Assembly (NCBI GenBank): GCA_041391225.1
Contig: JAWKOL010000003.1
Location: forward strand, 124,001 to 188,000
Reading direction: 5' to 3'
Length of the DNA stretch: 64,000 bases
DNA from: RI-153 sp041391225
GTDB taxonomy: Bacteria > Chloroflexota > Anaerolineae > Caldilineales > Caldilineaceae
The translations under genes were made by a program, and so were the position numbers. The notes under the pieces are model-generated. The model did no database searches, was not told where the DNA came from, and saw nothing but the letters and a program-made list of their open reading frames with translations. Shown here one piece after another: positions 56,133 to 64,000 of this stretch (positions are counted from its first letter, which is position 1; each line of letters opens with the position of its first letter).

Positions 56133-58811
56133 ATGAAGACGACGATCAATGGGGTGGAATACCACTTCGATACGCTGGGAGACGATGAGTCGGCGCTGGC
56201 GTTGCTGCGCGGACGGCTGGGGCTGACGGGGACGAAGTCTGTCTGCGGCGGTGGGGTATGCGGTGCGTGTACTGTCCTCGTGGAGGGGACGCCCATGTGC
56301 AGTTGCCTGCTCCCCGCCCATCACCTGGACGAGCGGTCGGTGCAGACGGTGGAGGCACACGGCCCCGACAATCTGCATCCGGTGCAGAAGGCGCTGATGG
56401 CGTGCGATGGGTTGCAGTGTGGCTTCTGCACGCCGGGCTACGTGAACGAGGGGATCGCCTTCTACGAGCGCTGGCGCGCCGAACACGGCACAACCCGCCC
56501 GGATCGGGAGACGGTGGCGGCGGCGTTGGCCGGTCACCTGTGCCGGTGTGGCGCGTATCTTGGGATCTACGAGGCGATGCAACGCGCCTGTGCCGGCGAA
56601 TTCGACGATGTGGCTGCCGTGGAACCGGCCCGCGTCGATGCCCTGGCCAAGGTGACAGGACAGGCGCGCTACACCGTGGACGTCCACTACGACGGGCAGT
56701 TGGAAGGGGTGATTCTGCGTTCGCCCCACGCCCACGCCGACGTGCTGGAAGTCGATGCGTCCGCCGCGTTGGTTATGGACGGTGTGATCGGCTTCGCCAA
56801 TCTGCTGGAAGGACGGCGCACGGTGCGCTACGTAGGTGAGCCGATTGCCGCGATTGCCGCGGTCAACCGGCGAGTGGCGAAAGCCGCGATCGAAGCTGTC
56901 CGTGTGAGATATGACGTGCGACCGGCCGCCATCGGGCTAGACGCCGCGCGAGACCGCAACGCCGCTCCGGTCTATCCAGAAGGCAAAAAGGACGTGCCGT
57001 CCGCGGCGGAGGGCTTCACCATGCCGGGGACGTGGGACCACAACACGCGGCGCACGATTTTGAAGATGAATCTGTTGGGCGCGGGCAAGGCGCGGCGTTT
57101 GGTTGCCGACGCCAAGGCGCGGGGCGAGCGGGGACTGGTGGAACGGACCTACCGCAACGCCACGCAGGTACACACGCCGCTGGAGCCGCACGCCGCCGTG
57201 GCCCACTGGCAAGGACCAACAAGCCTGCGCGTCCACGCGTCAACGCAGAGTGTCCACGCGCTGCGCGCCGAGATCGCCGATCATTTCGATCTGGAAAACG
57301 AGCAGGTACAGGTGTTGGCCGATCACGTGGGCGGCGGTTTCGGCGGCAAGCAGGGGATGTACAATGAGATCGTGGCCGCCATCACCCTGGCACGGGTGAC
57401 GAACGCACCGGTGCGCGTGGCGGTGGATCGCTTGGAAGAGCTGAGCTACACCGGTCTACGCCCCGGCGGCGAAGTGGACGTCTCTTTGCTGGCCGGCGAC
57501 GACGGCGCGCCCAAAGCGCTGCGCGTGCAGAATTACAGCGACGCCGGTGTGGCCGTCGGCTCGATGTTGGGCGGCATGGTGGGGCTGGTGTCGCCCAGCT
57601 TGCCCAAGGATCTAGACGATTTCAACGTGGTCAACAACACGCCGCCGGGCAAGCCTTTCCGCGGGCCGGACGGGCCAAGCGCCATGTGGATCTACGAATC
57701 GGCGCTAGACGAGGCGGCTTTTAGGCTGGGTATGGACCCGCTCGATCTGCACCGTCGCTGGGACGTGGACCACGCGCTGCGCCAGCGTCTCTACGATTGG
57801 GTGGGCGCGCTGCCGGTGTGGCAACAGCGTCCTCAACCCGCCGCGCAGACAGGACGCTTCCGCCGCGGCGTGGGGCTGGCGATGGGTTCGTGGATCTTCA
57901 TCTACAACCCCAACGCCAAGGTGACGGTCAGCGCCACAGCCGACGGGATCGCCATCCGCACGGCGTCGCAGGACATCGGCAACGGCACACGCACGGTGCT
58001 GGGCCAGGTGATCGAAGACGTCTTCGGCGTGCCGCGCAGCGAGGCCATCGTCGAAATCGGCAACAGCGACATGCCTATCGGCCCCACCGCGGGCGGCAGC
58101 CAGGTGACGACGTCGATCTACCCACCGGGGCGGGCCGCGGCGGAAGAGGTGCGCACCTATCTCGTGGAAGCGGCGCGCACGAAATTGGGATTGAGCGAGA
58201 TGCGTGTGGTGGCGGGCGGCATCGACCACAGCGGCGGCTTCCTGCCCTGGCGCGAGTTGTTGGCGCAGGTGGAACCGTTCAGCGTCACCAAGACACGGCG
58301 CGTGGAACGCGGTCCGTTGGGCATTCCCATGAAGATGCCGGGCAGCGAGAACGCGCCCAGCATCGGTCCGCGGCGCAGCCACGGCGTCACCGTGACGGAG
58401 TTGGAAGTGGACACACGGCTGGGCAAGGTGCGTCCGCTGCACGTGTGGTCGGCGTTGGCGGTGGGCAAGATCTTTGTCCCCGCGCTGGCGCGCAGCCAGG
58501 TCTACGGCGGTGTGATCCAGGGGTTGGGCTATGCGCTCTACGAAGAAAAGCAGATCGATCTGCGCACCGGTCACAACCTCACGGCCAACCTGGAAGAGTA
58601 CAAGATCCCCGGCATCGGCGACACACCGCCCATCGACGTGCATTTCATCGAGGAAGGCTACGAAGAGATCGACGGCGGCGGCATCGGCCTGGCCGAACTG
58701 GCGACGGTGGGCGTGGCCGCGTCGGTGGGAAACGCCGTCTTCAACGCCACCGGCTGGCGACCTGTGAACACGCCGATTCGGGTGCAGGATGTAGTGAAAG
58801 GGGTAAAGTAA
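56133..58811 (+). CDS. Molybdenum hydroxylase: fused 2Fe-2S subunit and molybdopterin-binding subunit
   Basis: 892 residues from ATG 56133 behind AAGGAG. Residues 1 to about 160 are the small subunit: 'CGGGVCGACTVL' (plant-type 2Fe-2S) and 'CGFCTPG' with 'HLCRCGAY' (second 2Fe-2S). From about 170 on it is the large XDH/aldehyde-oxidase-type subunit, with 'GGGFGGKQGMY', 'RGPDGPSAMW', 'GPTAGGSQVTTS' and a C-terminal 'GIGLAELATVG' whose Glu is the likely catalytic base. These subunits are usually separate (CoxS/CoxL, YagT/YagR). It hydroxylates aldehydes or N-heterocycles with water as oxygen source. TAATG overlap with the next gene. Confidence 0.9.
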   Translation: MKTTINGVEYHFDTLGDDESALALLRGRLGLTGTKSVCGGGVCGACTVLVEGTPMCSCLLPAHHLDERSVQTVEAHGPDNLHPVQKALMACDGLQCGFCTPGYVNEGIAFYERWRAEHGTTRPDRETVAAALAGHLCRCGAYLGIYEAMQRACAGEFDDVAAVEPARVDALAKVTGQARYTVDVHYDGQLEGVILRSPHAHADVLEVDASAALVMDGVIGFANLLEGRRTVRYVGEPIAAIAAVNRRVAKAAIEAVRVRYDVRPAAIGLDAARDRNAAPVYPEGKKDVPSAAEGFTMPGTWDHNTRRTILKMNLLGAGKARRLVADAKARGERGLVERTYRNATQVHTPLEPHAAVAHWQGPTSLRVHASTQSVHALRAEIADHFDLENEQVQVLADHVGGGFGGKQGMYNEIVAAITLARVTNAPVRVAVDRLEELSYTGLRPGGEVDVSLLAGDDGAPKALRVQNYSDAGVAVGSMLGGMVGLVSPSLPKDLDDFNVVNNTPPGKPFRGPDGPSAMWIYESALDEAAFRLGMDPLDLHRRWDVDHALRQRLYDWVGALPVWQQRPQPAAQTGRFRRGVGLAMGSWIFIYNPNAKVTVSATADGIAIRTASQDIGNGTRTVLGQVIEDVFGVPRSEAIVEIGNSDMPIGPTAGGSQVTTSIYPPGRAAAEEVRTYLVEAARTKLGLSEMRVVAGGIDHSGGFLPWRELLAQVEPFSVTKTRRVERGPLGIPMKMPGSENAPSIGPRRSHGVTVTELEVDTRLGKVRPLHVWSALAVGKIFVPALARSQVYGGVIQGLGYALYEEKQIDLRTGHNLTANLEEYKIPGIGDTPPIDVHFIEEGYEEIDGGGIGLAELATVGVAASVGNAVFNATGWRPVNTPIRVQDVVKGVK

Positions 58812-59749
58812 TGTTGACAATCGCACGCACATTGACAGAAGCCACGTCGGCCACGGGCGAGTACCGCGCCGGCGGCACCGACGTGCAGGAACGACGCAAC
58901 CACGGGCTGTCGTCCGGCCCGCTGGTGGACATTCGCAGCCTGGAAGGGTACGACGACATCACCTGGAACGAAGAAGGTTCCGCCGTCCTCGGTGCGCTGG
59001 TGACGTTGGACACACTGGCTACGGACGCGCGTCTGGGCGTCCACTACGCTGGCATCGCGCAGGCGGCAGGCGGCCTGGCCACGCCGCAGATCCGCTGGAT
59101 GAGTACGTTGGGCGGCGCGCTGCTGCAACGCACACGCTGTCCGTACTTCCGGCATCCGGCCTATTCGTGTGTCAAGAGCGGCGGCGAAGGCTGCCCGGCG
59201 CGGGAGGGCCAGAACCCCAACGGCGTTGTCTTCGATTTGGGGCCGTGTGTCTACCCGCACCCGTCTACGCTGGGGATGGCGCTGCTGGCCTACGAAGCCG
59301 AAGTGGAGAGCAACGACAATGAACGCCGATCCATCGCCGATCTCTACGGCGACGGCGCCGACGGCAGCCGCGATCACACGCTGGCGGCGCAGGAAGTGCT
59401 CACCCGCGTCATCCTGCCCGCGCCCGTGGACGGTGAACGCACCGCCTACTTCCGCTCCATCAGCCGCGCCGAGGCGGAATGGCCCATCGTCGAATGCCTG
59501 GCCCGCCTCGTCATCGCGGACGGGGTGATCACGTTCGCACGTGTCGGCGTGGGCGGTGTTGCCAACATTCCGTTACGCCTGCACAACGTGGAAACCGCGC
59601 TGACGGGTCAACCGTCCTCCGCGCAGACGCTGGCCCGCGCCGCGTCCGTGGCTGCCGAGGGGGCGAGTCCTCTGGCGGAGACGGCGTACAAGGTCAACTT
59701 CCTGGTGGGGACGGTGTTAGAAGCGTTGGAGCGAGCAGTTGGGGAATGA
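58811..59749 (+). CDS. Molybdenum hydroxylase FAD-binding subunit with Cys-rich insert
   Basis: 312 residues; its ATG overlaps the upstream stop (TAATG), so translation is coupled. 'YRAGGTDVQERR' is the FAD pyrophosphate loop and 'TPQIRWMSTLGGALL' the second FAD motif. An insert 'TRCPYFRHPAYSC' plus 'GEGC' resembles the 4Fe-4S-binding loop of PaoB/YagS and 4-hydroxybenzoyl-CoA reductase. It passes electrons from the Mo and Fe-S centres to an acceptor. Together the two genes encode a complete enzyme. Confidence 0.9.
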   Translation: MLTIARTLTEATSATGEYRAGGTDVQERRNHGLSSGPLVDIRSLEGYDDITWNEEGSAVLGALVTLDTLATDARLGVHYAGIAQAAGGLATPQIRWMSTLGGALLQRTRCPYFRHPAYSCVKSGGEGCPAREGQNPNGVVFDLGPCVYPHPSTLGMALLAYEAEVESNDNERRSIADLYGDGADGSRDHTLAAQEVLTRVILPAPVDGERTAYFRSISRAEAEWPIVECLARLVIADGVITFARVGVGGVANIPLRLHNVETALTGQPSSAQTLARAASVAAEGASPLAETAYKVNFLVGTVLEALERAVGE

Positions 59750-59751
59750 AA

Positions 59752-59806
59752 GCAAAAGGCAAAGTGAAGTCCGACCGTTGCGGTCGGACTTCACTTTGCC
59801 TTTTGC
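59752..59806. terminator. 26-bp perfect hairpin between convergent genes
   Basis: Arms 59752-59777 and 59781-59806 with a TTG loop, directly after the FAD-subunit stop. GCAAAAGGCAAAGTGAAGTC on the left side. Followed by TTCGCTCTTTC. Confidence 0.9.
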
Positions 59807-59872
59807 TTCGCTCTTTCTGCTTGTATCTAATCCGTATAGATCCGCCCGATCCGCTTAATCCGCGTTCTATCC

Positions 59873-61035
59873 TCACCCTCTATCCACACTGACAATCCCC
59901 CGCGCGGGGACAATCGAAAGCAGGCTGATGACGCCCGCGGCCAGGAAGAAGGCGGTGAGGCCGAAGCTGTCGAGGATGGGCGAAAGCAGCCACGTCCCCA
60001 GGCCGATGCCCAGATCGAAGGCGAGATAGAAGCCCGCCGTAGCCCGTCCGCGCTCGGGGATGCTGTCCACGTGGATGGCGATGAGTGTGGGGTGGAAGAT
60101 GCCGCCGGCAATGGCTGTCAACGCCGCGGCGAGGAGGAGCAGCCACATCGAGTCGGCAAAGGCGAAGGCGGTGAGGCCGATGGCCATGAGCACAGCGGAC
60201 GGCGGCAACACCTGCTTGCGATCCGGTCGATCCAGCAACCGCCCGCCGAAGACGCGCGTGCCGATGATCGACAGGCCGTAGACGGTGTACGCCAGCCCCA
60301 CCGGTTCCAGTCCGCGGCGCTCAGCCAGCAGGGGCAGGAATTGGTAGAATGCGCCGAAGCCCACGCCGAACATCCACGCCGTGAGCATGGGGACGCGCAA
60401 CACTGCAGGCACGTTGACCAGTGAACGCATGGTGAAGGGTTTGCGTCCTTCGCGCTGGGTGGGGATGGCGAACCAGACCAGCACACCGCCGAGGACGGCC
60501 ATCACCGCGCAGAGTAAGAACGCGCCGCGTAGCGTCAACGTGGTCAACACTGCGCTGACCGCGGCCGGCACCAGTGTGATCGCCACATTGGCCGCCGCGC
60601 CGAAGATCGCCAACGCATTCCCCGCCGCGCCGGTGGAGCCAGTTCCGAGATCAACGACGTCGCCGCGGTGGTGAAGGCCACGTAGCCCGCCGCCTGCAAG
60701 ATGCGCAACGTGAAGAGCAACGGCGGCCACGTCACAAAGCCCACGCCCACCGCGCCCAGCGCCAACGACGCCGTGCCAAAGAGGATCACCGGCCTCGGCC
60801 CCATGCTGTCGGTCAAACTCCCCGCCAGCGGACGCCCCACCAACGACGCAATCCCAAACGCCCCCATGATCACGCCCACCTGCCAGTCGGGCAGGCCAAT
60901 GCCGGTGAGGTAAAGCGGCAGCGGCACAATCAGCGTGTAAAACCCAGCAAAGAAAAGCAGCGTCGCCGACCACGTGGTCCAATATTCGCGGGAGTAGCCG
61001 GTGTTGGCAGGTGTGGAAGCCGTAGGTGCGGGCAT
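59873..61035 (-). CDS. MFS transporter, 12-TM type (one frameshift)
   Basis: ATG 61035 behind AGAGG. About 385 residues after correction. 'GRPLAGSLTDSMGPRPVILF' is motif A between helices 2 and 3. The frame changes at about 60640, inside 'LISELAPPARRG', where the other frame continues 'GAAGNALAIFGAAANVAIT'. About 12 helices in total. Resembles sugar or drug exporters of the YfcJ/YhhS kind. The substrate is unknown. It converges with the hydroxylase operon and could export its product. Confidence 0.83.
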
Positions 61036-61072
61036 GGTGTTTCCTCTGGTGGAGATTCGTGATGAGGACGTA

Positions 61073-61100
61073 TTGACTGTGCTCAATGCAGTGCTATGAT
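61073..61100 (+). promoter_or_regulatory. Promoter of the two-component operon
   Basis: TTGACT (61073-61078), 16-base spacer, extended -10 TGC-TATGAT (61095-61100). The response regulator starts at 61133. Confidence 0.75.
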
Positions 61101-61132
61101 AGTTGAGCCGGAAGAGATTGAGTAATCAAGCC

Positions 61133-61831
61133 ATGAACGAACTAATTCTTGTAATCGACGACGACAAAGAGATTGCGCGCTTGCTCAGGGGATACCTGGA
61201 ACAGGCGCAGTTCCGCGTCCTGGTCGCCCACAATGGCGAGGACGCGCTCCACGCACTGCGCAGTGAACACCCCGATCTGCTGTTGCTCGATCTAATGCTG
61301 CCCGACCGCGACGGCTGGGACGTGACGCGCACCATCCGCGCCGACGCCCACCTGGCCGACACGCCCATCATCATGCTCACGGCGCGCATCGACGATGTGG
61401 ACAAGATCCTGGGGTTGGAACTCGGCGCCGACGACTACGTGACCAAACCCTTCAACCCGCGCGAGGTGGTGGCCCGTGTGCGCGCCATGCTGCGCCGTAA
61501 CCGCCGCGCTGTTGCCGCCGATCCAGCGCTCACAGTTGGCTCCCTGCGCTTGGATCCAGATCGCCGCACCGTCACCGTAGACGAGCAGCCGGCGGAGCTG
61601 ACGCCTACTGAATTCAGCCTGTTGCACACGCTGATGCGCGCCCCAGGCTACGTCTTCACCCGCGAGGAACTGGTGGAACAGGCGCTAGGCTATGCCTACG
61701 ACGGCTTGGATCGCACCCTGGACAGCCACATCAAGAACCTGCGCCGCAAGATCGAGGACGATCCCCGCGCGCCGCGCTACGTGCAGACCGTCTACGGCGT
61801 CGGTTATCGCCTGAACAGGGACGGCGCATGA
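61133..61831 (+). CDS. OmpR/PhoB-family response regulator
   Basis: 232 residues from ATG 61133; an in-frame ATG at 61103 is also possible, but the family N-terminus 'ELILVIDDDKEIARLL' starts here. Receiver domain with acidic D9-D11, phospho-acceptor D53 ('LLLLDLMLPDRDGWDV') and Lys in 'TKPFNPRE'. The C-terminal winged helix ends 'HIKNLRRKIEDDP' and 'YVQTVYGVGYRL', typical of OmpR DNA-binding domains. ATGA overlap with the kinase gene. Confidence 0.93.
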   Translation: MNELILVIDDDKEIARLLRGYLEQAQFRVLVAHNGEDALHALRSEHPDLLLLDLMLPDRDGWDVTRTIRADAHLADTPIIMLTARIDDVDKILGLELGADDYVTKPFNPREVVARVRAMLRRNRRAVAADPALTVGSLRLDPDRRTVTVDEQPAELTPTEFSLLHTLMRAPGYVFTREELVEQALGYAYDGLDRTLDSHIKNLRRKIEDDPRAPRYVQTVYGVGYRLNRDGA

Positions 61832-63222
61832 ACCGGCTCTGGGTTCGTTTGAGCATCGCTTTTGCCGCCATCGTCGTGGTGGCGTTCAGCGCCGTCGCCT
61901 TCGTGGCGGCCAGCCTCGTCAGTCCGGCGCGCATCCAAGGCTACATCACCGAGCAGATGTCGCGGCCCGACGGCCTGGGCGAACGTGTGGCCGATTACTA
62001 CCGCGTACACGACAGTTGGGAAGGGGTGGAATATCTGCTTTCAGGCGCGGACGCGATGCTTACCTCCGGCCCTGCTGTGCAACGCGCAGGCTTTGCTATT
62101 CTGGACAACGACAACAACGTAACCCATGTGGGCGACGCCGCAGTGGACATGGATCAGATCGCGTCCTATCGGATCGCCTTCGCCGCCCCCGTAACGGTTG
62201 ACGGCGTGACTGTAGGCCGGTTGGCGGTGATAGCGCCCGGTTCGGTAGACGACAGGCGACTGCTCGACTTTCTACTGCCGCCCTTTGCCTCGAACGACGC
62301 GCCCGAGTTGCTAAGTGAGTTCAGCCGTTTTTTGTTGATCGTATCTGGTTTCGGCGGTGCGTTGGGCGTGATCTTCGGCGTACTCGTCAGCCGCGGGTTG
62401 ACGGCCCCGCTGTCGCGGCTGGTGAACGCTGCCAAGGAAATCGGGGCGAGAAACTGGGGCTACCGCGTGCCGGTGGCCGGCAGCGAAGAACTGCGCGCCG
62501 TGGCCGAGTCGTTCAACGAGATGACGGCAGCGCTGGAGTCGGCGGAGACGCTGCGCCAGAACATGCTGGCCGATATCGCCCACGAGTTACGCACACCGTT
62601 GACTGTGCTCCAGGGCAACCTGCGCGCCATGCTCGACGGCGTCTATCCGCTGGAAGCGAGCGAAATCGCCCGCCTCTACGATCAGACACGTCACCTGCAC
62701 CGGCTGATCGAGGATCTGCACACGCTGGCCCAGGCCGAGGCGCAGCAGTTGACGCTGCAACGCCATCACCTTGATCTGGCGGACATGGTGACCGAGACCG
62801 GCGCGCTCTTCGAGGTAGCAGCCGAAGAAGCGGGTGTCGATCTGGTGATCGAAAGATCGTCGCATCCCATCATCATCGACGGCGACCGCCAACGTCTGAC
62901 ACAGGTGCTTCAGAATCTGCTCACCAACGCCATTCGCCATACACCCACCGGCGGCGTTGTGTCGCTGAACCTGACCGAACACAAAGACAAAGTCGCAATC
63001 ACCGTCACCGATAGTGGAGACGGCATCGATCCGGCGCAGATCGAACGTGTCTTCGAGCGCTTCTACCGCATCGACAAAGCCCGCAGCCGCGACGCCGGTG
63101 GCGCCGGACTCGGCCTGGCCATCGCCCGTGCCCTGGTCGAAGCCCACGGTGGACGCATCGAAGTTCACAGTGAGGGGATTGGCAAGGGAAGCACGTTTTC
63201 GGTGTGTTTGCCGGTGGCGTAG
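61828..63222 (+). CDS. Membrane sensor histidine kinase
   Basis: 464 residues. Two membrane helices (about 7-30 and 165-190) enclose an extracytoplasmic sensor of about 135 residues, followed by HAMP ('PLSRLVNAAKEIG'). 'LADIAHELRTPLTVLQGN' is the H-box with the phosphorylated His. 'NLLTNAIRHTP' (N-box), 'VTDSGDGID' (G1) and 'GAGLGLAIARALVEAHGG' (G2) complete the ATPase. Pairs with the upstream response regulator. An RND adaptor gene lies immediately downstream on the other strand and may be a target. Confidence 0.93.
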   Translation: MNRLWVRLSIAFAAIVVVAFSAVAFVAASLVSPARIQGYITEQMSRPDGLGERVADYYRVHDSWEGVEYLLSGADAMLTSGPAVQRAGFAILDNDNNVTHVGDAAVDMDQIASYRIAFAAPVTVDGVTVGRLAVIAPGSVDDRRLLDFLLPPFASNDAPELLSEFSRFLLIVSGFGGALGVIFGVLVSRGLTAPLSRLVNAAKEIGARNWGYRVPVAGSEELRAVAESFNEMTAALESAETLRQNMLADIAHELRTPLTVLQGNLRAMLDGVYPLEASEIARLYDQTRHLHRLIEDLHTLAQAEAQQLTLQRHHLDLADMVTETGALFEVAAEEAGVDLVIERSSHPIIIDGDRQRLTQVLQNLLTNAIRHTPTGGVVSLNLTEHKDKVAITVTDSGDGIDPAQIERVFERFYRIDKARSRDAGGAGLGLAIARALVEAHGGRIEVHSEGIGKGSTFSVCLPVA

Positions 63223-63250
63223 TGCGTGGTGCGTGGTGCGGCGTGGACAG

Positions 63251-63304
63251 AACAAAAAGACCCCGGCTCGGTTCAATGTTGAACCGGGCCGGGGTCTTTT
63301 TGTT
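63251..63304. terminator. Bidirectional rho-independent terminator
   Basis: AACAAAAAGACCCCGGCTCG pairs with a mirrored arm ending in GGGGTCTTTTTGTT; 26-bp stem with one G-T type mismatch and a 2-base loop. A and T tracts on both sides make it work for the convergent kinase and adaptor genes. Confidence 0.95.
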
Positions 63305-63309
63305 TGGAA

Positions 63310-64000
63310 TCAACCACCTCGCCCGAAAGGACCCGACATGCCGTTTCCGCTACTGAACTCTGCGGGCAGACCGTCGCCCAGGAACGAGACAGTTGATCCC
63401 ACAACCTGGTCGCCTGCCTGCAAGCCCGCCGCGGTGACGACCGTCCACTCGCCCTGGATCTCGCCGACAGTGACCGGGAACGCCACGGGCTGCCCGTTGC
63501 GGAGCACGGTGATCGTGTCGCTACTGCCCGTCGCATCAATGGCGGACGTTGGGATCAACCAGCGGTTGGCTTCGGATTCACTTTGCAGCGTGGCCACCGC
63601 CGTCATCCCTGTGCGGATACCGGCGAGATCGGCGTCGGTGAGGCGGATGGTGACTTCGTAGTTGACCACGCCGCTCTCCGCTTCGCTCGAAGGCGCAACG
63701 CTGGTGACGGCGCCAGCCAGGGAACGGCCTGGGAATGCGTCCACGCTGACGGAGGCGCTCTGCCCCTGGTTCACCTTGCGCACGTCTACTTCGGCCACAT
63801 TGACCACCAGTTCGAGTTTGCCGGTGTCGGCGAGGACGACGGCGGTGTTGCCCACGCCGACGCGCTGTCCCTTCTCCACGTCCACCGAGAGGACTGTCCC
63901 CGCGCTGGGTGCGACCACCTGGGCGTCGGCCAGGCGGTCGGCGGCGTCTTCGAGATCGAGTTCGGCCTGCTCGATCTTGATCTGCGCCGCGGTGATGTCG
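63310..64000 (-). CDS. HlyD/RND-type efflux adaptor subunit (5' partial)
   Basis: Open on the reverse strand to the right edge, so the start lies beyond the window. Visible order: end of an alpha-helical hairpin ('QAELDLEDAADRLADAQ'), lipoyl-like half ('VVAPSAGTVLSVDVEKGQRV'), beta-barrel ('GQSASVSVDAFPGRSLAGAV') and a membrane-proximal domain, with a Gly-rich C-terminus ('GMSGPFGRGG'). Typical of MacA/RND periplasmic adaptors, which in bacteria without an outer membrane work with MacB-type ABC exporters. The exporter genes would be next, outside the window. Confidence 0.88.
   Translation of the reverse strand, partial: DITAAQIKIEQAELDLEDAADRLADAQVVAPSAGTVLSVDVEKGQRVGVGNTAVVLADTGKLELVVNVAEVDVRKVNQGQSASVSVDAFPGRSLAGAVTSVAPSSEAESGVVNYEVTIRLTDADLAGIRTGMTAVATLQSESEANRWLIPTSAIDATGSSDTITVLRNGQPVAFPVTVGEIQGEWTVVTAAGLQAGDQVVGSTVSFLGDGLPAEFSSGNGMSGPFGRGG

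Overview
The window reads as a high-GC bacterial chromosome segment, most likely from Chloroflexota (Caldilinea/Anaerolineae-like). This is an inference from gene content: a GT39-type membrane protein with PA14 and beta-propeller modules, secreted proteins with a short '-FLPGVVR' C-terminus, carbohydrate ABC transporters with lipoprotein binding proteins, and Complex I subunits with Lys/Ala tails. There are no rRNA genes, no CRISPR array and no complete insertion sequence. One tRNA gene, tRNA-Leu(GAG), is present.

Layout. 1-8.8 kb: a large membrane glycosyltransferase-like protein (cut by the left edge), a secreted M6/InhA-like metallopeptidase and a Cache-type chemotaxis receptor. 8.9-9.0 kb: tRNA-Leu with a clear promoter. 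9.2-12.4 kb: a sugar ABC operon (binding protein, MalF-like and MalG-like permeases). 12.7-15.5 kb: HAD hydrolase, GT4 glycosyltransferase and PIG-L deacetylase, all frame-disrupted. 15.8-23.1 kb: an intact 2442-residue secreted amylopullulanase with two GH13 catalytic domains. 23.2-30.5 kb: PLP decarboxylase, Mrp ATPase, CAP-domain protein, FAD oxidoreductase, and a three-gene group (metallo-beta-lactamase-fold hydrolase, membrane-anchored DUF1858-like redox protein, small double-CxxC protein). 30.7-34.4 kb: nuoB-nuoCD-nuoI. 34.7-41.9 kb: BadF-type kinase, SDR, small ORF, cupin, a chimeric junction between a dapA-like fragment and a truncated ATP-grasp gene, an enolase-superfamily enzyme with an aldo/keto reductase, and a Cof-type phosphatase. 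42.1-45.2 kb: phosphoribosyltransferase-prfA-prmC. 45.4-49.5 kb: DHA2 efflux pump, two unassigned proteins, an RraA-like protein. 49.8-54.7 kb: a sugar or sugar-acid uptake operon with a Tat-type lipoprotein binding protein, a natural MalF-MalG fusion and a glucarate-dehydratase-like enzyme. 54.9-59.7 kb: an orphan antitoxin, a TetR regulator and a two-gene molybdenum hydroxylase operon that share a near-palindromic operator. 59.9-64 kb: MFS transporter, two-component system, and an HlyD/RND adaptor cut by the right edge.

How the genes fit together. Starch or glycogen breakdown outside the cell (amylopullulanase) next to a sugar ABC importer suggests polysaccharide scavenging. The second importer plus glucarate dehydratase, RraA-like protein and other enolase/AKR enzymes suggests sugar-acid catabolism. 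The TetR/Mo-hydroxylase block looks like an inducible aldehyde or heteroaromatic oxidation unit.

Two genome-wide patterns stand out. First, almost every gene end carries a long, often perfect inverted repeat made of short words (GATGATGGG, GATTGGGGATTAGG, ATGAGTAACGAG, CACGAAGACAC). Second, many genes are split by single-base frame changes, some traceable to short homopolymers, and even the tRNA acceptor stem lacks one expected G. The frame changes cluster (11-15 kb, 49.8-51 kb, 53-56 kb) while 15.8-35 kb is clean. I read most of them as consensus errors rather than true pseudogenes, but raw reads would be needed to tell.
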